Source: CAXMNX01 sp964194845
Lineage (GTDB): Bacteria; Pseudomonadota; Alphaproteobacteria; Rhodobacterales; Rhodobacteraceae
Reading direction: 5' to 3'
Assembly: GCA_964194845.1 (NCBI GenBank)
Contig: CAXMNX010000017.1
Span: 62,001-126,000 of the forward strand
DNA length: 64,000 nt
Shown in pieces: positions 52,742-62,100 of this stretch. The translations under genes were made by a program, and so were the position numbers. A model generated the notes under the pieces. That model did no database searches. It was not told where the DNA came from and worked only from the letters and a program-made list of their open reading frames with translations. Position 1 is the stretch's first letter; each line of letters opens with the position of its first letter.

Positions 52742-54708
52742 TCGGCTGGCACCGGTTTGGGTTGCTTGCGTGCGCCCGCCGCCACGCGGAAACGCCGGTC
52801 ACTTAGCGAAAGCGCCCCACCAAGCGCCATGATAATCGCGCCCGCCCAAATCCAGTTTGCAAACGGTTTCACATAAGTCCGCACTGCCCAACCGCCACCC
52901 ACCTGTGGGTCGCCGATCACAAGGTAAAGATCGCGCAGCACACCGTTGTCGATCGCGGCCTCGGTCGTCGGCATCGCGGCCACCGGATAGACGCGCTTTT
53001 CAGGAAATAATGTCACAACGTGCTTTCCGGCCCGATCAACACGCATCTCGGCCTTGGTCGAGAAATAATTCGGCCCGCGAACCTCTTTAACTTTCTCAAG
53101 CGTAATTTCGTAGGCACCGACGCCAAATGTTTCGCCGACATCCGCCACCCGAATATCTTCGATCTGCCAGGCGGTCATTGCGGCGATCCCGAAGATTGTC
53201 ACGCCAAAGCCAGAATGCGCCACGACACGGCCCAGATCGGCACGCGGCAATCGAACCACCCGCCGCAACTTCGACGCCAGATCACCGCGACCCGATCGCT
53301 GCCACAGGTCTGTCGCGGCCCCGAAAATCAGCCAACCGCCCAAAAGCGCGCCCACGGGCGCAAACAATGACCGCTCGGTCTGCACGACCCACGCCAAAGC
53401 ACCCACTCCAAAGGCCGCCAGCAACGCCAACCAAAGCGGTCGCATCATCCGGCCAAGTGCCGCACGCTTCCAGGGCAGCATCGCGCCAATAGGCAATATC
53501 ACCGCCAGCCCCATCATGAACGGGGTGAACGCCAGATCAAAAAACGGCGGTCCGACGCTTAGTTTCCGGTCCCACACAACCTCGGCCACCAGCGGCCAGA
53601 TGGTGCCCAGAAACACCACGAATGTCGCTACCGCCAACAGCACGTTGTTCAGCACCAGCGCGCTTTCGCGGCTGACCAACCCAAACACACCCTTCGCCTG
53701 CATCCCGCCTGCGCGAAAGGCATAAAGCGTCAGCGCACCGCCCATGAATACCGCTGTAATCGCCAGCAGATAGACACCCCGTTCGGGGTCGTTGGCGAAC
53801 GCATGAACGCTGGTCAAAACGCCGGATCGCACGATGAACGCGCCAATCAATGAAAACCCAAATGCCAGGATCGCCAGAAGAATGGTCCAGCTTTTCAGCG
53901 CCTCGCGTTTCTCGACCACAATCGCCGAGTGCAGCAACGCCGCCGAGATCAGCCACGGCATGAACGAGGCGTTTTCCACTGGATCCCAGAACCAGAACCC
54001 ACCCCAGCCCAATTCGTAATAAGCCCACCATGATCCAAGCGCGATGCCGATCGTCAGGTTCAGCCAGGCCAGCAGCGTCCAGGGCCGCACCCAGCGCCCC
54101 CATGCCGCATCCACACGGCCTTCGATCAGTGCCGCCACCGCGAACGAAAACGACATCGAAAGCCCGACATAGCCAATGTAAAGAAACGGCGGATGGAAAG
54201 CCAAACCCGGGTCCTGCAAAAGCGGGTTCAGATCCTGACCGTTCAATGGCGGAAATTCGAGCCGCAAAAACGGGTTCGACGTAAAAATCAGAAAACTCAG
54301 AAACGCCACGCCAATCGCCGCCTGAACGCTAAGCACACGGGCGCGCAACCGGTCCGGCAGATTGCCGCCAAACCAAGCCGCCAGCGCTCCGAAAAACGCC
54401 AGGATCAGGCACCAGAGCAGCATGGAACCCTCGTGGTTCCCCCAGACCCCGGTGACTTTGTAAAGCATCGGTTTCAACGTGTGCGAATTGGCGGTGACCA
54501 GTGCTACTGAAAAATCCGACACAACGAAAGCAGTTGTCAGCGCGGCAAAAGAAAATCCCAGCAAGGTGAACTGTAGGATTGCCGCAGGCTCGCCGACTGC
54601 CATCCAGCTTCGCCATCCCTTGGCCGCACCGATCATCGGCAACGCCATTTGCACAGCGGCGACCAGCAGCGCCAGAATCAGTGTGAAATGACCAAGCTCG
54701 ACAAACAT
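52738..54708 (-). CDS. ccmF: heme lyase CcmF
   Basis: Polytopic membrane protein of 656 residues that attaches heme to apocytochrome c. The tryptophan-rich WWD domain (YYELGWGGFWFWDPVENASFMPWL) and the conserved SVHAFANDPERGVYLL segment with its histidine are present, along with WGNHEGSMLLW. No ribosome site is obvious upstream. It follows the lysis cassette by 72 bp and is coupled to ccmH. Confidence 0.96.
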   Translation of the reverse strand: MFVELGHFTLILALLVAAVQMALPMIGAAKGWRSWMAVGEPAAILQFTLLGFSFAALTTAFVVSDFSVALVTANSHTLKPMLYKVTGVWGNHEGSMLLWCLILAFFGALAAWFGGNLPDRLRARVLSVQAAIGVAFLSFLIFTSNPFLRLEFPPLNGQDLNPLLQDPGLAFHPPFLYIGYVGLSMSFSFAVAALIEGRVDAAWGRWVRPWTLLAWLNLTIGIALGSWWAYYELGWGGFWFWDPVENASFMPWLISAALLHSAIVVEKREALKSWTILLAILAFGFSLIGAFIVRSGVLTSVHAFANDPERGVYLLAITAVFMGGALTLYAFRAGGMQAKGVFGLVSRESALVLNNVLLAVATFVVFLGTIWPLVAEVVWDRKLSVGPPFFDLAFTPFMMGLAVILPIGAMLPWKRAALGRMMRPLWLALLAAFGVGALAWVVQTERSLFAPVGALLGGWLIFGAATDLWQRSGRGDLASKLRRVVRLPRADLGRVVAHSGFGVTIFGIAAMTAWQIEDIRVADVGETFGVGAYEITLEKVKEVRGPNYFSTKAEMRVDRAGKHVVTLFPEKRVYPVAAMPTTEAAIDNGVLRDLYLVIGDPQVGGGWAVRTYVKPFANWIWAGAIIMALGGALSLSDRRFRVAAGARKQPKPVPAE

Positions 54709-54780
54709 GCGCGCAGGTTATGCCGCCGTGCGGTCAGCGCCAAGGGCGCGAGACGCCTGGTCGCGATTGTTTGATGGTTT

Positions 54781-54960
54781 TCAGAGAAACAGGCCGGTCA
54801 TGGCGGCAAAAACCACGCAAATCCCTACCGGAACCGCCTTCGCCACCTCTGATCGCTTGATATGTCCGAGTTTCACTAGAACCTGCGCCGTTACCAAACC
54901 GAGAAATGCGGCCGCCCAATACAAAGGCAATTGAGTGTAGGGCGATGCAAGAATCGTCAC
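54781..54960 (-). CDS. small two-helix membrane protein, last gene of lysis cassette
   Basis: A 59-residue frame starting with GTG: two hydrophobic helices (LPLYWAAAFLGLVTAQVLV, VPVGICVVFAAMTGLFL) joined by a basic loop KLGHIKRSEVAK. I do not recognise it. It is not an overlapping shadow of another gene, has the codon use of its neighbours, and starts 12 bp after the 42-residue gene. The length and topology are those of small holins or spanin-like helpers, but this is inference. Confidence 0.5.
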   Translation of the reverse strand: MTILASPYTQLPLYWAAAFLGLVTAQVLVKLGHIKRSEVAKAVPVGICVVFAAMTGLFL

Positions 54961-54972
54961 CCAACGCCCGTG

Positions 54973-55101
54973 TCAGCGCGCCAGTAAATCGCGGATCGCC
55001 GCATCCAGCCGGTCGGCGGCGGCTTCGTTGCGTTCCATTGACCGGATCAGTTCGCGTCCCAGAAGAACGGGATGTAAGTGTTCAGAAATAAGTTTCCACA
55101 T
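54973..55101 (-). CDS. 42-residue amphipathic protein in lysis cassette
   Basis: The sequence begins MWKLISEHLHPVLLGRELIR and continues with a charged helix (SMERNEAAADRLDAAIRDLLAR). AAGG lies eight bases before the ATG, within the end of the preceding gene, and only two bases separate them. No membrane helix. Function unknown. Confidence 0.5.
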   Translation of the reverse strand: MWKLISEHLHPVLLGRELIRSMERNEAAADRLDAAIRDLLAR

Positions 55102-55103
55102 TT

Positions 55104-55286
55104 TCAAGACCTTGGCATACGTTCGCGAATGACGGTCGCGATCTCGGTCAGAACGATCGCGTTTTTGTCCAGAACGGCGCGCGTCGCCTCCTCTTTCTTG
55201 ATGTCGCGCCACAGCAGAAAAAACACCAGAACAACCCATGGCCCGTGTTCTGCAACCAGCGCAAAAATTTCTTCACCGCCGCTCAT
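55104..55286 (-). CDS. BhlA/UviB-like small holin-type protein
   Basis: 60 residues: a single hydrophobic helix (HGPWVVLVFFLLW) near the N-terminus, then a charged helical tail (RDIKKEEATRAVLDKNAIVLTEIATVIRERM). That layout is the BhlA/UviB pattern of small holin-like proteins. GGAGG stands eight bases before the ATG at 55286. It overlaps the three-TM holin gene by 14 bases, so translation is coupled. Confidence 0.6.
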   Translation of the reverse strand: MSGGEEIFALVAEHGPWVVLVFFLLWRDIKKEEATRAVLDKNAIVLTEIATVIRERMPRS

Positions 55287-55818
55287 CGATCTGCCTCCAG
55301 TCTTCAAGCGCGTCATTGTCGCCATCGGCGCCCTCGGCGGTGACGCCGCCATCCCGCAATGCATCAAGTGCCCGAATATTCGCGGCAACCTCGGGCGTGC
55401 GCGCCAGCGTCTCGGACAGTGCTTTCTGAAAATTCTGGGATTTCGTCTGGTGCCGCGCACCAAAATAGAACGACACAATCGCCCCCATCAGCCACCAAAG
55501 CGGCTCGGGCACCAGTGCTACGCCCTGCATCCGGGCCGCGAACCAGACCGGGTCCACCATTGCCGCCACGAAAAGCGCCAGCGTCCCGAGCGCCAGCATC
55601 GGGCGCGGCAGCCGGTTAAGCCCGTCCATGAAGCCGTCGAACCAACCACGCTTCGCCTGCGCAAATTCCGCCGCAAATTGCGCCAGAACTGCGGTTGAAC
55701 GCGCAACGTCGCGGATCGCCTCTGCCTCGGCATTGGGGCGAAATACCTCAACCGTTTCGCGGATCGCATTGCGACCGCCGCCCAAAAGGACGCCCAGAAT
55801 ATTTCCAATCATTGCCAT
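55273..55818 (-). CDS. three-TM holin, GTA-type
   Basis: 181 residues with a soluble N-terminal helix region, two or three membrane helices (MLALGTLALFVAAMVDPVWFAARM, LWWLMGAIVSFYFGARH) and a charged acidic tail. GARHQTKSQNF is typical of phage/GTA holins of the Holin_3TM family. In R. capsulatus a protein of this type, next to a GH108 endolysin, makes the holes through which the endolysin leaves the cytoplasm to release gene transfer agent particles. Overlaps the endolysin stop by ten bases. Confidence 0.8.
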   Translation of the reverse strand: MAMIGNILGVLLGGGRNAIRETVEVFRPNAEAEAIRDVARSTAVLAQFAAEFAQAKRGWFDGFMDGLNRLPRPMLALGTLALFVAAMVDPVWFAARMQGVALVPEPLWWLMGAIVSFYFGARHQTKSQNFQKALSETLARTPEVAANIRALDALRDGGVTAEGADGDNDALEDWRQIDERR

Positions 55819-56405
55819 GCGCCGGTCCTCGCGCGATGTTCGGCATCGCTCAGATGATATCGGGGCGAGATGAATTCCTCGGCCCGCTTGATCCAGCCAC
55901 CCTTTCCACCATCGCGCCTTCGCGCGTATTTGCGGCTTGCCGGTCGCCGATCCGCCAGCGCGTAGTAATAGTTTCGCCGCTCAATCCCATAGGCATCCAC
56001 CAGATGATCGGGTGCGTCGGCTATCGCCTTGGCGGCCGCATCGCGGGTTTTCGGGCCAATCACCCCATCCGCGCGCAGGCGATACCCCATTTTCGTCAAT
56101 AGCCGCTGCATTAACCTGACCCCCCAGACACCGGCATTGACCTGCATGTCAAAGACGGTGGCGTGAAGTGGTTCCGGCAGCGTCGCGATGCGCGGTCGGT
56201 GAAAATATTCATCAACGAATATCCGCACCGCCTGGCTTTGGCTGAGCTTGCGCACATCCGCCGCCGTCACCCGCCCGTCCCCGGTCAGGTCCAGACCAAG
56301 GCGTCGCATAGTGTGGATTGTCACACCAAAATTGGTCGCCCCGCCGGGATCGTCGGGGTCGTTCACATATCCGCCTTCGCGGGCGATACTATCGACTGTC
56401 GGCAT
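55809..56405 (-). CDS. holin-associated N-acetylmuramidase (GH108 endolysin)
   Basis: 198 residues. The catalytic glutamate lies in IAREGGYVNDPDDPGGATNFGVTIHTMRRLG, the opening motif of glycoside hydrolase family 108, and VFDMQVNAGVWGVRLMQRLL and RLRADGVIGPKTRDAA form the C-terminal peptidoglycan-binding half. No signal peptide, so export depends on the holin. The ATG at 56405 has a poor ribosome site; an earlier TTG in frame is possible. It starts the lysis cassette inside the ccm operon, after a CtrA-like site. Confidence 0.85.
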   Translation of the reverse strand: MPTVDSIAREGGYVNDPDDPGGATNFGVTIHTMRRLGLDLTGDGRVTAADVRKLSQSQAVRIFVDEYFHRPRIATLPEPLHATVFDMQVNAGVWGVRLMQRLLTKMGYRLRADGVIGPKTRDAAAKAIADAPDHLVDAYGIERRNYYYALADRRPASRKYARRRDGGKGGWIKRAEEFISPRYHLSDAEHRARTGAWQ

Positions 56406-56458
56406 GGCATTCCCCAGCGCTCGCGCGTATCAAACGCGGCCAAGCCTCGGCAAAATGC

Positions 56459-56474
56459 GTTAATGCGTGGGTAA
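56459..56474 (-). promoter_or_regulatory. CtrA-like site before the lysis cassette
   Basis: On the gene strand the sequence reads TTAC-CCACGCA-TTAAC, one mismatch from the CtrA full site TTAA-N7-TTAAC. It lies directly after the ccmE stop and about 54 bp before the endolysin start, a promoter-like distance. Confidence 0.45.
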
Positions 56475-56918
56475 CTAACCGTTCGGGTCCTGATAGACGC
56501 CCTGTTCTTTCAGGGCATCAATAACCTCGGCGGGCATGTAAGTCTCATCGTGTCTGGCAAGTATTTCAGTGGCTTGGAAGACGCCCGCGATGTAACGTCC
56601 GGTGCCGACCATGCCTTCGCCCTCGTCAAACAGATCCGGCAGTATGCCGGAATAGGCAACCTCGATCGAGGCTCCGCCATCGGTCACGCGAAATGTGGTC
56701 GTTTCGCCCCGACCCCGCACCAGCGTGCCTTCTTCCACCAGCCCGCCTATTCGGAAGACCTCATTCGGCGGCGGCGGCGCCTGCGCCACCTCGCTTGGCG
56801 AGCGAAAGAACTGGAGCGCGTCCGGGGCCGCGAAATAAAACGCTAGAAAGGCCGCAACCATCGCCACAGCCGCCAGCATAATCACTTGAATGCGCCGCTG
56901 TTTTTTTAAACCTTTCAT
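56475..56918 (-). CDS. ccmE: heme chaperone CcmE
   Basis: 147 residues. A short cytoplasmic tail, one membrane helix (VIMLAAVAMVAAFLAFYFAAPDALQFF) and an OB-fold domain. The heme-binding histidine and nearby tyrosine sit in LARHDETYMPAEV. It carries heme to CcmF, whose gene lies beyond the lysis cassette. It follows argC by 13 bp. Confidence 0.96.
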   Translation of the reverse strand: MKGLKKQRRIQVIMLAAVAMVAAFLAFYFAAPDALQFFRSPSEVAQAPPPPNEVFRIGGLVEEGTLVRGRGETTTFRVTDGGASIEVAYSGILPDLFDEGEGMVGTGRYIAGVFQATEILARHDETYMPAEVIDALKEQGVYQDPNG

Positions 56919-56931
56919 CGCCCTACCTTGT

Positions 56932-57960
56932 TCACGGGTAAACCGGGGCCGCCATTAGCCCCGCCGTCTCGTCCAGCCCCAGCATCAGGTTGGCGTTCTG
57001 GATGGCCTGCCCCGACGATCCTTTGGTCAGGTTATCCAGCGTCGACACCACGGTCACACGCCCCGGCACTCGGTCCCCGACCACGCCAATGTGGCAAAAA
57101 TTCGAGGCCCGAACGTCCTTCATCTGTGGCACCTCGCCAAAGGGCAGCACCTTGATAAACACCTCATTTTCATAAGCCTTCGCCAGCGTCTGATACACCT
57201 CATCGGGATCACCCTTCAGATAGGATGTCACCACAATCCCCCGTGAAGCGGGCAGCAAATGCGGCGCCAACTGGACGCGCACCTCGCGCCCCGCCGCCTT
57301 AGACAACTCCTGATCAAACTCACCCAGATGCCGGTGCTTGCCGCCTAATGAGTAGGGCTTAACGTTCTCGTAAAGCTCCGAAATCAGCAAATGTTCCTTC
57401 AACCCCCGTCCCGCACCCGAGGCCGCGGCTTTCAGATCCATCACGATATCGTCCAGACCGACAACGCCCGCCGAGACCAGCGGCAAAAGCGCATAAAGCC
57501 CGGTCGCTGCATTACATCCCGTGCCCGCCACCAGCCGCGCCGGTTTGATCTTGTCGCGGTAAAATTCCGTCAGCCCGTAAACCGCCTTTTTCTGAAGATC
57601 GGGTGCGGAATGCGGCTTGCCGTACCACGCCTCATAGACTGCTTCGTCTTCCAGACGAAAATCAGCAGAAAGATCCACCACCCTGAGGCCCGCAGGCAGC
57701 GCAGAAATGACCGTCTGGCTGGTGGCGTGCGGCAACGCGCAAAAGACCAGGGCAATCCCGCCAAAGTCGATATCTTCGATCCGGCAAAGGTCCGGCAGGT
57801 CCAGATGCCGCAAATGCGGATAGACGGACGCCATAGATTGCCCTGCCTTCCGGTCCCCCGAAAGTGCGGCAATCCGAAAGCTCGGATGGGTGGCGATCAG
57901 CCGGATAAGCTCGGCCCCGGTGTAACCGCTTGCACCCAGAATGGCGATGTTGTGGGGCAT
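56932..57960 (-). CDS. argC: N-acetyl-gamma-glutamyl-phosphate reductase
   Basis: Arginine biosynthesis enzyme of 342 residues with the NADP-binding ILGASGYTGAELIRLI and the catalytic cysteine in VAGTGCNAATGLYALLPL. The KEHLLISELYENVKPYSLGGKHRHLGEF segment is also conserved. AAGGGAG lies before the ATG. Confidence 0.96.
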   Translation of the reverse strand: MPHNIAILGASGYTGAELIRLIATHPSFRIAALSGDRKAGQSMASVYPHLRHLDLPDLCRIEDIDFGGIALVFCALPHATSQTVISALPAGLRVVDLSADFRLEDEAVYEAWYGKPHSAPDLQKKAVYGLTEFYRDKIKPARLVAGTGCNAATGLYALLPLVSAGVVGLDDIVMDLKAAASGAGRGLKEHLLISELYENVKPYSLGGKHRHLGEFDQELSKAAGREVRVQLAPHLLPASRGIVVTSYLKGDPDEVYQTLAKAYENEVFIKVLPFGEVPQMKDVRASNFCHIGVVGDRVPGRVTVVSTLDNLTKGSSGQAIQNANLMLGLDETAGLMAAPVYP

Positions 57961-57976
57961 TGACCCACTCCCTTAA

Positions 57977-58073
57977 GGCGTTTCGGCTTTTCAGTTAGAC
58001 GAAATGCATCCCAAATTGCGTTCGAGCGCAGCGAGAGGCAGTGATTTGTTATTCAAAACAAAGCCGAAACGCC
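57977..58073. repeat. 14-bp perfect inverted repeat between argC and murI
   Basis: GGCGTTTCGGCTTT at 57977-57990 is matched exactly by AAAGCCGAAACGCC at 58060-58073 across 69 bases. The 155-bp gap is otherwise empty. It could be a large RNA stem-loop, a terminator for murI, or the ends of a small mobile element. Confidence 0.6.
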
Positions 58074-58115
58074 ACAAATTTTCCCTGATGTAAGACGTTG
58101 ACGATTGGGCCGCAA

Positions 58116-58928
58116 TCACGCGGCGTGGAATTCCGCTCGTCGTCGGAGAAATCGCGTCGCCTGATCGCTGACCCGCTGCGGGTCGCCCGTCGTTAGATAC
58201 ATTGACTCATTTCCCGAACCCACCATATCCGGCCGTCGATCAAGATAATCAGCCAGACTTTCCGCAACGAGTTTGGCCTGACTGAACACCTTCACATCCG
58301 GCCCAAGCGCATCCTGGAAAATCTGTTCGATGATCGGATAATGCGTGCAGCCCAGCACGGCGGCATCGGGCTTCGGCATTTTCCGCCGCAAAGCATCCAC
58401 ATGGCTGCGAACAAGAGCTTCGGCCAGGATCATATCGCCATCTTCAATCGCATCCACCACACCGCCGCAGGCCTGCGCTTCGACATCAACACCGATTGCC
58501 CGAAACGCCAGTTCGCGCTGAAACGCACGGCTGCTCACGGTCGCGGGCGTCGCAAATAGCGCCACGTGTTTCATGGCCACCTCGCGTGGCGGCGAGTTGT
58601 CGCCCCACTGCCGCTCGGTCAGCGCTTCGATCAGCGGCACGAATACACCAAGCACGCGCTTGTCGGCAGGCACCCAGCTTTCCTGCATTCGCCGGAGCGC
58701 GGCGGCACTCGCGGTATTGCATGCCAGAATGACCAGATCGCACCCGGCCTCAAACAGCCGTTCGGTTCCGGCAACCGTCAAATTATAGATATCGTCGGCA
58801 TCGCGGGTGCCATAAGGCGTATTCGCATTGTCGCCGTAATAGACAAACGGCACATCCGGCAGCCGTTCAGCCGCGCCCTGGTAGACGGTCAGTCCGCCCA
58901 ACCCACTATCGAGAATTCCCACGGCCAT
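58116..58928 (-). CDS. murI: glutamate racemase
   Basis: The enzyme makes D-glutamate for peptidoglycan. AVGILDSGLGGLTVYQGAAERLP opens the protein, and the two catalytic cysteines are in ILACNTASA and VLGCTHYP. 270 residues from the ATG at 58928, where similarity begins. Confidence 0.95.
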   Translation of the reverse strand: MAVGILDSGLGGLTVYQGAAERLPDVPFVYYGDNANTPYGTRDADDIYNLTVAGTERLFEAGCDLVILACNTASAAALRRMQESWVPADKRVLGVFVPLIEALTERQWGDNSPPREVAMKHVALFATPATVSSRAFQRELAFRAIGVDVEAQACGGVVDAIEDGDMILAEALVRSHVDALRRKMPKPDAAVLGCTHYPIIEQIFQDALGPDVKVFSQAKLVAESLADYLDRRPDMVGSGNESMYLTTGDPQRVSDQATRFLRRRAEFHAA

Positions 58929-59113
58929 TGGCCACTGCCCTTCGGTGCTTTGCCTCGAACTCGAACCCGTAATCCAGCGAGCCGAGTGGTTTCGGCGACA
59001 GGGCATAGGTCGATGCGCGCAGAAAGTCCATCATCGCTTACCGGAAATCAGCTTCGCCCGAAATCTCGCCCTGATATCCCTTCGCGCGCAGGCATCATCA
59101 CCACAACACGCGA

Positions 59114-62100
59114 TTACTCCGCCGCTACCGCCGGCTCGGACTTTCCCGCCTTAAACGCAGCCAGCAATTCGCCCCGCCGCTTCGCCGCAGCATCGTAATT
59201 CGCCATTTTCACCGGCCCAAAGCCAAGGATCTGCAACGGCAGCTCTGCCAGCGCCATCGCGATATCCAAATTGCGGGCCGGATCCTTCAGCACTTTCTTC
59301 ATATCTCGCTCGTATTGCCGGATCAGCCGACGCTCCATCCGCCGCTCGGCTGAATAGCCAAATGGATCAAACGGCGTCCCGCGTAGTTTTTTCATGCTGG
59401 CTAGTCGCGGCCAAAGACGCTCGGTCCATGCCCCGAAATTGCGCTTGGACGGTCGCCCGTCCGGTCCTTTCCGCGACAAAAGCGGAGGTGCGAGGTGAAA
59501 TGTTAGCTTCAGCTCACCGCCAAACGCCGCCTCAGCCTTCTCACGCGACGATGCCAGAAGTCGCGCCACTTCATATTCGTCCTTATAGGCCAATAACTTA
59601 TGGTAGCCCTTTACCACCGCTTCCTTCAAACGCGGATCCTCAACTTTATCGACAAATTCGCGATATCGGCGGGATAGCCGTTCGGACTGGTACTTCGTCA
59701 AATGCGCCTCGCGAAATGCAATCATTTCATCCAGCGTTTTTGGTTTCGCAATAACATCGGCGTCGGCAACCTTCGTCGCCGCACCCGGGTTCAGCGCCGC
59801 CCACCGGCCAATTTCAAATGCGCGCAGGTTTTCGTCCACTTTCGCGCCGTTCAAACGGACGGCCTCAGTCAAAGCATCGTGGCTCAGCGGCACCTGCCCC
59901 AACTGCCAGGACGCGCCCAGCAGCAGCATGTTCGAATAAATCGCGTCTCCCATGATCTGTGCTGCCAACGTCGTCGCGTCGAACATGGCGAGCCCGTCCT
60001 TCAGTCGGGCCTCAAGACTAAGCGTCAGCCGGTCGCCCGGAATGCGGAACTCTGTATCACGTGTAAAATCGCCGGTAATAATCTCGTGGGCATTCACCAC
60101 CGCGCGCGTCCGCCCCGTCGCGGTCAGCCCCAGTGTTTTCGCACCCGCCGAAACCACCAGATCGCCACCGATTAGCGTATCCACTTCACCCGTCGCCACG
60201 CGGATCGCGCTGATGTCCTCGGGCGCATTAGCGATACGGCAGTGAATGTGGACAGCGCCGCCCTTCTGAGCAAGCCCCGCCATCTCCATCATGCCAGCAC
60301 CCTTGCCATCAATTCGCGCGGCCATCGCAAGAACAGCGCCGATGGTGACAACGCCGGTGCCGCCGACGCCGGTGATGACGATGTTGTGGGTGCCATCAAT
60401 CTCCGGCAAATCTGGCTGGGCCAGGTCGCCGGTTTCGATCTCGGCCGTTGCCTCTTTTCGGGGCACGGCACCTTCAACGGTCACAAAAGACGGGCAAAAT
60501 CCTTTGAGACACGAGAAATCCTTGTTGCAGCTTGACTGATCAATCGCCCGCTTGCGCCCAAGCTCGGCTTCCACTGGCACAATCGAGACGCAGTTCGACT
60601 GAACGCCGCAATCGCCGCAGCCCTCGCAGACATCGGTATTGATGAACACGCGCTTGTCGGGGTCCGGGAACGACCCACGCTTGCGCCGCCGCCGTTTCTC
60701 GGCCGCGCAGGTTTGAATATAGATTATTGCCGACACACCTTTGATCTTGCGGTATTTATTCTGCACAATCGGCAGCGCATCGCGCTTGTGCCATTCGACC
60801 TCGCGCGGGAAATCGGCACGCGCCGGTTCTTCTTTTTCGTCGAAAACAACGGCGACGTTCTGAACACCCATCGCCATCAGTTCGCGCGCGATCCTGTCCG
60901 GCGCAAGCCCGCCTTCGTTCGTCTGCCCACCGGTCATCGCGACGGCGTCGTTGTAAAGGATCTTGTAAGTAATATTCACACCCGACGCCAAAGCCGCCCG
61001 GATCGCCAGAAGCCCCGAATGATTGTAGGTGCCGTCGCCAAGGTTCTGAAAAACGTGGGTTCGGGTCGAAAACGGCGCCTCGCCGATCCAGTTCGCTCCC
61101 TCGGCCCCCATATGCGTGAAACCGCTGGTTTCACGGTCCATCCAAAGCGCCATGATATGGCAACCGATCCCGGCGTAGGCCCGTGAACCTTCCGGCACTT
61201 TGGTCGAGGTATTGTGAGGACAGCCCGAACAGAAATACGGCGTGCGCGTCGCGATCTCGGGCGCATTGTCCGCCGCCTTCGCGGCCCGAAGCATCTCAAG
61301 CCCCCCTTGGATCGCCTCCGTCCCCCGACCCTCCTCGATCAGAATATCGCCGATCTTCTCGGCAATCATCACCGGATCGAGCGCATAGCGCGTCGGGAAC
61401 AGCTCTTCCTGATGCAGCCGCCCGGCTCCACCCTTGTACCATCCATAAACCCGCCGCCCGTGCCGGTCGTCGAAGATCGCTTCCTTGATCTGGATCTCGA
61501 TCAGTTTGCGCTTTTCCTCGACCACAACGATCAGGTCCAGACCTTCGGCCCAGTCATGGAACGACTTCATGTCCATCGGGAACGTTTGGCCGATCTTGTA
61601 GGTCGTGACGCCAAGACGTGCGGCTTCGGCCTCGTCAATACCGATAAGGCTCATCGCGTGGGTCAGATCCAGCCAGTTCTTGCCCGCCGCAACAAAGCCG
61701 ATCTTCGCCCCTGCCTTGCCCCAGACCCGCCGGTCCATCCTGTTCGCGCGCGAAAAAGCCTCGGCGGCGAAACGTTTATAGTCGATGATCCGCGCCTCCT
61801 GCGGGATCCAATGGTCCCCCAGCCGAATATTCAGCCCGCCTTCCGGCATCTCAAACTCGGGCGCGACGAAAGACATCCGATCAGGCCGACCATCGACGAC
61901 CGACGTGACCTCAACCGTGTCTTTCATCAGTTTCAGTCCGGTCCAGAGCCCGGAAAACCTGCTGAGCGCGAAGGCGTATAACCCGTAATCCAGTATTTCC
62001 TGTACGCCGGCGGGCGACAATACCGGCATATACGTATCGACCATGGCCCAGTCCGACTGGTGACAGGTGGTTGACGATTCGCCGGTATGATCATCCCCCA

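Noticed and set aside
58906..59034. 42-codon frame (MMDFLRASTYALS...) between the oxidoreductase and murI genes
   Set aside because: It could be a small gene or a remnant, but it overlaps the murI start, has a weak ribosome site and I recognise nothing in it.
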